Assembly: GCA_031363915.1 (NCBI GenBank)
Contig: JANLVI010000012.1
Location: forward strand, 191,169 to 255,168
Length of the DNA: 64,000 bases
Direction: 5' to 3'
Source: JANLVI01 sp031363915
GTDB lineage: Bacteria > Vulcanimicrobiota > Vulcanimicrobiia > Vulcanimicrobiales > Vulcanimicrobiaceae
Under the pieces are notes generated by a model. That model searched no databases. It saw only the letters and a program-made list of their open reading frames with translations, and was not told the origin of the DNA. A program made the position numbers and the translations under genes. Positions 61,324 through 64,000 of the stretch are shown here, piece after piece. Positions within the stretch are counted from its first letter, which is position 1; the number at the start of each line of letters is the position of its first letter.

Positions 61324-64000
61324 ATGCAGAAATATCTGCTTCGCGCCCTCGTCTCGCTGGTGCTGACCGTGACACTCCTTGGCCAGGGAACTTGGGTTCT
61401 GGCCGGGACCACGGGCGGACTCAGCGGGACGGTGGTCGCGGGATCGGATCGCGTTCCGGTTGCCGCAGCAAAAGTCACCGCCTCCAGCCCTTCGGCTCAA
61501 TCGTCAACGTTGACGGACGCCGCCGGTAAATTCATCTTCATCAGCCTCCCGCCCGACACGTACACCGTGTCGGTGGAAAAAGCCGGATACGAGCCGGTTG
61601 ACGCCTCCGGCATTACGGTCGTTTCTGATTCGACCACGCAAGCGGTTTTGAACACGCAGAAGACGATCAAGACGATCGGCCGGATTACCAGCCGCGCATC
61701 GACCGACCTCGTCAAGGCCGGCCAAACGGCTGACGTCTATTCGGTGAACGCCGCAACGCAAGCCGCAGTCTCCGCAGTCGGCGGCGGCGGTGGTCTCAAT
61801 AATGCCTACTCGGCGATCGCGACCGTCCCCGGCGCCGTCGTTCCGTTCAACCAAAACGGTTGGTTCCAAACGGTTCACGTGCGCGGCGGCGACTACGATC
61901 AAACCGGCTACGAACTCGACGGTATCCCCGTCAACCGCTCGTTCGATAATTACCCTTCGGGCGCGGCGAGTTCGCTCGGCCAGCAAGAACTCCAAATCTA
62001 TACCGGCTCGACGCCGGCGACTTCGGAAGGCGTCGGCCTTGCGGGGTACATCAACCAGGTCATCCGCACCGGCACGTATCCGGGCTTCACAAACCTCGCG
62101 GTCGGCCTCGGCGGACCCGGCTTCTATCACAAAGCCTCGTTCGAAACGGGCGGCGCGTCGAAGAACCGCAACTTCAGCTATTACGTCGGCGTCGGCGGCT
62201 ACAATCAGTCGTTCCGCTACATCGACAACAACAACGGCGCAAGCGTCGATAAGACGCTCGGCTCGATCATCGACGTCAATAAATGCGGCGGCACCGTCGA
62301 TCCGAATAACGCCGGATGCTACGCGTACTTCGGTGCGAACGGTAGCGCGCTCGGCCCGGGCGGTTTCGTCTACGCGCCCTACAACATCGGCACGTACGAA
62401 CTGCTCCAGGTCCGCAACACCGTTGCCAACGTCCACTTCGGCATTCCGCATAAGAATGGCGACGGTAAAGACGACATCCAGCTGCTCTTCATCAACGACC
62501 TCATTACCAACGATGAATATTCGTCGGCGAATGACTTCGGCGGTGCGCTCCAGCAGGCATGTGTTTCCGGCGCAAATCTCAGCGGCGCATGCGGACAGTT
62601 CGTCAACCCCGTGACCGGTCTTGCGAGCGGCCCGTACTTCCTTAATTACGTCGATGGGTACCAGTACAACGGCGCGCGCGGAACGGCGCTCGCATCGAAC
62701 TACCAGGGACTTACCTCGAATTACTACTTCCCCTCCTCGCCGCAAAATCGCGCGCCGAACTCGTCGATCGCGTCGAACATCCGTGATGAAGGTCAGAATT
62801 CGCAGTCGATCTTTAAAGCGCAATACCAGCACAACTTCGGCTCGAACGCCTACCTGCGGCTGTACGGTTACACGTACTACTCGACGTATTTAGGCAACGG
62901 ACCGAACTCGACGTTCCTCTACAACAACGCTATCTCTGGCGCGGGCCAAAGCCGGGACTACGAACTCACCAGCCACACGCGTGGTCTGAGTGCAACGTTC
63001 TCCGACCAACTCAACGACAAGAACCTGCTCACGCTCCAAGCTGCGTACACCACGGCGACGACTCTGCGCGACAACAATCGCCAGACCAATGACGCCGCCG
63101 GTTATCGTTCGCGCTTCGCCGTTGCGGTGGATCCGAACAACCCGACCAACGGCATCTGCTACAAGGTTGCCGGCACGGTAGCCGTCGCTAGTCCGTGCGA
63201 TCCGGCCGTCGGATCGGGCAGCCGCGCCACGTGGGCCACGCTTCCGCAAGCGGCGGCCGGCACCATTGCCAATATCTCGGGTGCGACCTGCGGCAGCGGT
63301 CCGTGCCAATTCTTCGTGGCCGAAACGGGCCCGAACGCCTCGTACAACACGGTCAAGCCGAGCTTCAATAACTTCGCCATTACGGATGAATTCAAACCGA
63401 CGGCGAAGCTGACGATCAACGCCGGCCTGCGCTACGACAACTTCCAATTCACGGGCAGCGATACGCTTCCAAACGATCCCGCGCGTACGCTCTTCGTGAA
63501 CGGCTTTAATAACGCATACTGCGAAACGACGCCGGGTCTCCCGCTCGTCCTCAACACGACGCCGAACGTGCCGTGTTCGACGGTGTTTCCCGGCAGCGCG
63601 AATGCCGCATTCCAAAACATTCCCAGTCAGAAGTTTTCATACGGCACGCTCCAACCGCGCATCGGCGCAACGTTCGCGGTGAGCGCGGATACGGTACTGC
63701 GCGCGAGCTACGGCTCGTACGTTCAAGCGCCGTCATCGGCGTTCGAACAGTACAACGCGCTCCAGGCGAATCTCCCGTCGATTCTCGGTTTTCAGACGTT
63801 CTACAAACTCGGCTTCAAAACGCCGGGCCATCAAGTTCGTCCGCAAATCTCGTACAACGTCGACGCATCGCTCGAACAGCATATCAAGGGAACGGATACG
63901 TCGTTCAAGATCACGCCGTTCAAACGCAAGACGCGCGATCAGATCCAAAACTTCTTCCTCGACCAGCAGTCGGGATTCGTTTCGGGTCTCAACGTCGGCC
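61324..64000 (+). CDS. TonB-dependent outer-membrane receptor, partial (continues beyond right edge)
   Basis: I read this gene directly from ATG 61324, preceded by AGAGGA; 892 codons are open to the window end. A signal peptide (LLRALVSLVLTVTLLGQG) ends near WVLAG. Residues 30-110 form a carboxypeptidase-regulatory-like beta sandwich (LTDAAGKFIFISLPPDTYTV). The plug follows with VHVRGGDYDQTGYELDGIPV and VNRSF. Beta-barrel strands then alternate aromatic ends (SYYVGVGGYNQSFRYI, AYLRLYGYTYYSTY). The ligand is unknown. It implies an outer membrane and TonB-ExbBD energy coupling. Large antisense frames over this gene are shadows. Confidence 0.93.
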   Translation, partial: MQKYLLRALVSLVLTVTLLGQGTWVLAGTTGGLSGTVVAGSDRVPVAAAKVTASSPSAQSSTLTDAAGKFIFISLPPDTYTVSVEKAGYEPVDASGITVVSDSTTQAVLNTQKTIKTIGRITSRASTDLVKAGQTADVYSVNAATQAAVSAVGGGGGLNNAYSAIATVPGAVVPFNQNGWFQTVHVRGGDYDQTGYELDGIPVNRSFDNYPSGAASSLGQQELQIYTGSTPATSEGVGLAGYINQVIRTGTYPGFTNLAVGLGGPGFYHKASFETGGASKNRNFSYYVGVGGYNQSFRYIDNNNGASVDKTLGSIIDVNKCGGTVDPNNAGCYAYFGANGSALGPGGFVYAPYNIGTYELLQVRNTVANVHFGIPHKNGDGKDDIQLLFINDLITNDEYSSANDFGGALQQACVSGANLSGACGQFVNPVTGLASGPYFLNYVDGYQYNGARGTALASNYQGLTSNYYFPSSPQNRAPNSSIASNIRDEGQNSQSIFKAQYQHNFGSNAYLRLYGYTYYSTYLGNGPNSTFLYNNAISGAGQSRDYELTSHTRGLSATFSDQLNDKNLLTLQAAYTTATTLRDNNRQTNDAAGYRSRFAVAVDPNNPTNGICYKVAGTVAVASPCDPAVGSGSRATWATLPQAAAGTIANISGATCGSGPCQFFVAETGPNASYNTVKPSFNNFAITDEFKPTAKLTINAGLRYDNFQFTGSDTLPNDPARTLFVNGFNNAYCETTPGLPLVLNTTPNVPCSTVFPGSANAAFQNIPSQKFSYGTLQPRIGATFAVSADTVLRASYGSYVQAPSSAFEQYNALQANLPSILGFQTFYKLGFKTPGHQVRPQISYNVDASLEQHIKGTDTSFKITPFKRKTRDQIQNFFLDQQSGFVSGLNVG

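Noticed and set aside
61504..62832. Minus-strand frame of 442 codons, and a plus-strand frame 61790-62614, over the TonB receptor
   Set aside because: The frame from ATG 61324 gives signal peptide, plug and barrel sequence without a break; the others are valine/arginine-rich or serine/arginine-rich shadows.
1..64000. CRISPR array, transposase, integrase or tRNA-associated attachment site
   Set aside because: No regularly spaced direct repeats, no transposase or integrase motifs and no cloverleaf-forming sequence were noticed on reading through; a dedicated scan could still find a short one.

Overview
The window reads as a GC-rich chromosomal segment from a diderm (Gram-negative-type) bacterium. 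The evidence is a TonB-dependent receptor with a carboxypeptidase-like plug extension, a Wzm/Wzt polysaccharide ABC exporter, a lipoprotein with a clean lipobox, and a large O-antigen/capsule gene set. GTG starts and 4-base ATGA/GTGA stop-start overlaps are very common. The style would fit a poorly cultured phylum such as Eremiobacterota (WPS-2), but that placement is inference; there is no rRNA, tRNA or other marker here to settle it.

Layout. 1-2438 (minus): a polytopic membrane protein running off the left edge and a beta-repeat protein. 2649-8310 (plus): a polysaccharide export operon of GT2, Wzm permease, Wzt ATPase with an extra C-terminal module, a double-GT2 enzyme and RmlD. 8318-12032 (minus): ECF sigma factor, overlapping zinc-finger anti-sigma factor, a bactofilin-like membrane protein, a PLP aminotransferase and a small hypothetical protein. 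12146-13009 (minus): a methyltransferase. 13224-22858 (plus): sugar epimerase, repeat protein, GT2+GT4 enzyme, methyltransferase with a long coiled coil, acyl-AMP ligase, acyl carrier protein, WcbI-like protein and hexapeptide acyltransferase; most of these overlap. 28173-22928 (minus): a tightly overlapped block of WecE-type sugar aminotransferase, amidohydrolase, class I aminotransferase, ATP-grasp ligase and polyprenyl-phosphate GT2. 28245-33826 (minus): membrane protein, GMC oxidoreductase with a 70-residue membrane partner, epimerase and GT2. 33982-39404: membrane proteins, a lipoprotein, a decayed DegT aminotransferase, a GT2 and an intact DegT aminotransferase. This looks like an eroding accessory stretch.

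39883-42209 encodes the B12/PLP lysine 5,6-aminomutase (KamDE). 42172-49184 mixes envelope functions (methyltransferase, PBP4-type carboxypeptidase, repeat-methyltransferase fusion, stand-alone GlmS-type isomerase, a frameshifted secreted-type gene, UDP-galactopyranose mutase). 49289-55465 holds a PilZ protein, Gmd/Rmd (GDP-D-rhamnose), LarC/LarE (nickel-pincer cofactor), an isoprenylcysteine-methyltransferase-like membrane enzyme and a CDF metal exporter. 55511-61139 is central acyl-CoA metabolism: thiolase, 3-hydroxyacyl-CoA dehydrogenase, acyl-CoA dehydrogenase and SucCD. The right edge enters a TonB-dependent receptor whose leader carries two predicted hairpins.

Working together (inference): the left and middle 50 kb probably make, decorate, terminate and export a cell-surface glycan containing rhamnose, 4-amino-4,6-dideoxyhexose and galactofuranose-type sugars. 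The most interesting parts are two compact decoration modules (acyl-AMP ligase/ACP/WcbI/LbH, and WecE/amidohydrolase/aminotransferase/ATP-grasp/GT2) and a recurring beta module (GW ... R-P-D-V ... GF) shared by three separate loci. I found no CRISPR array, transposase, tRNA or rRNA.
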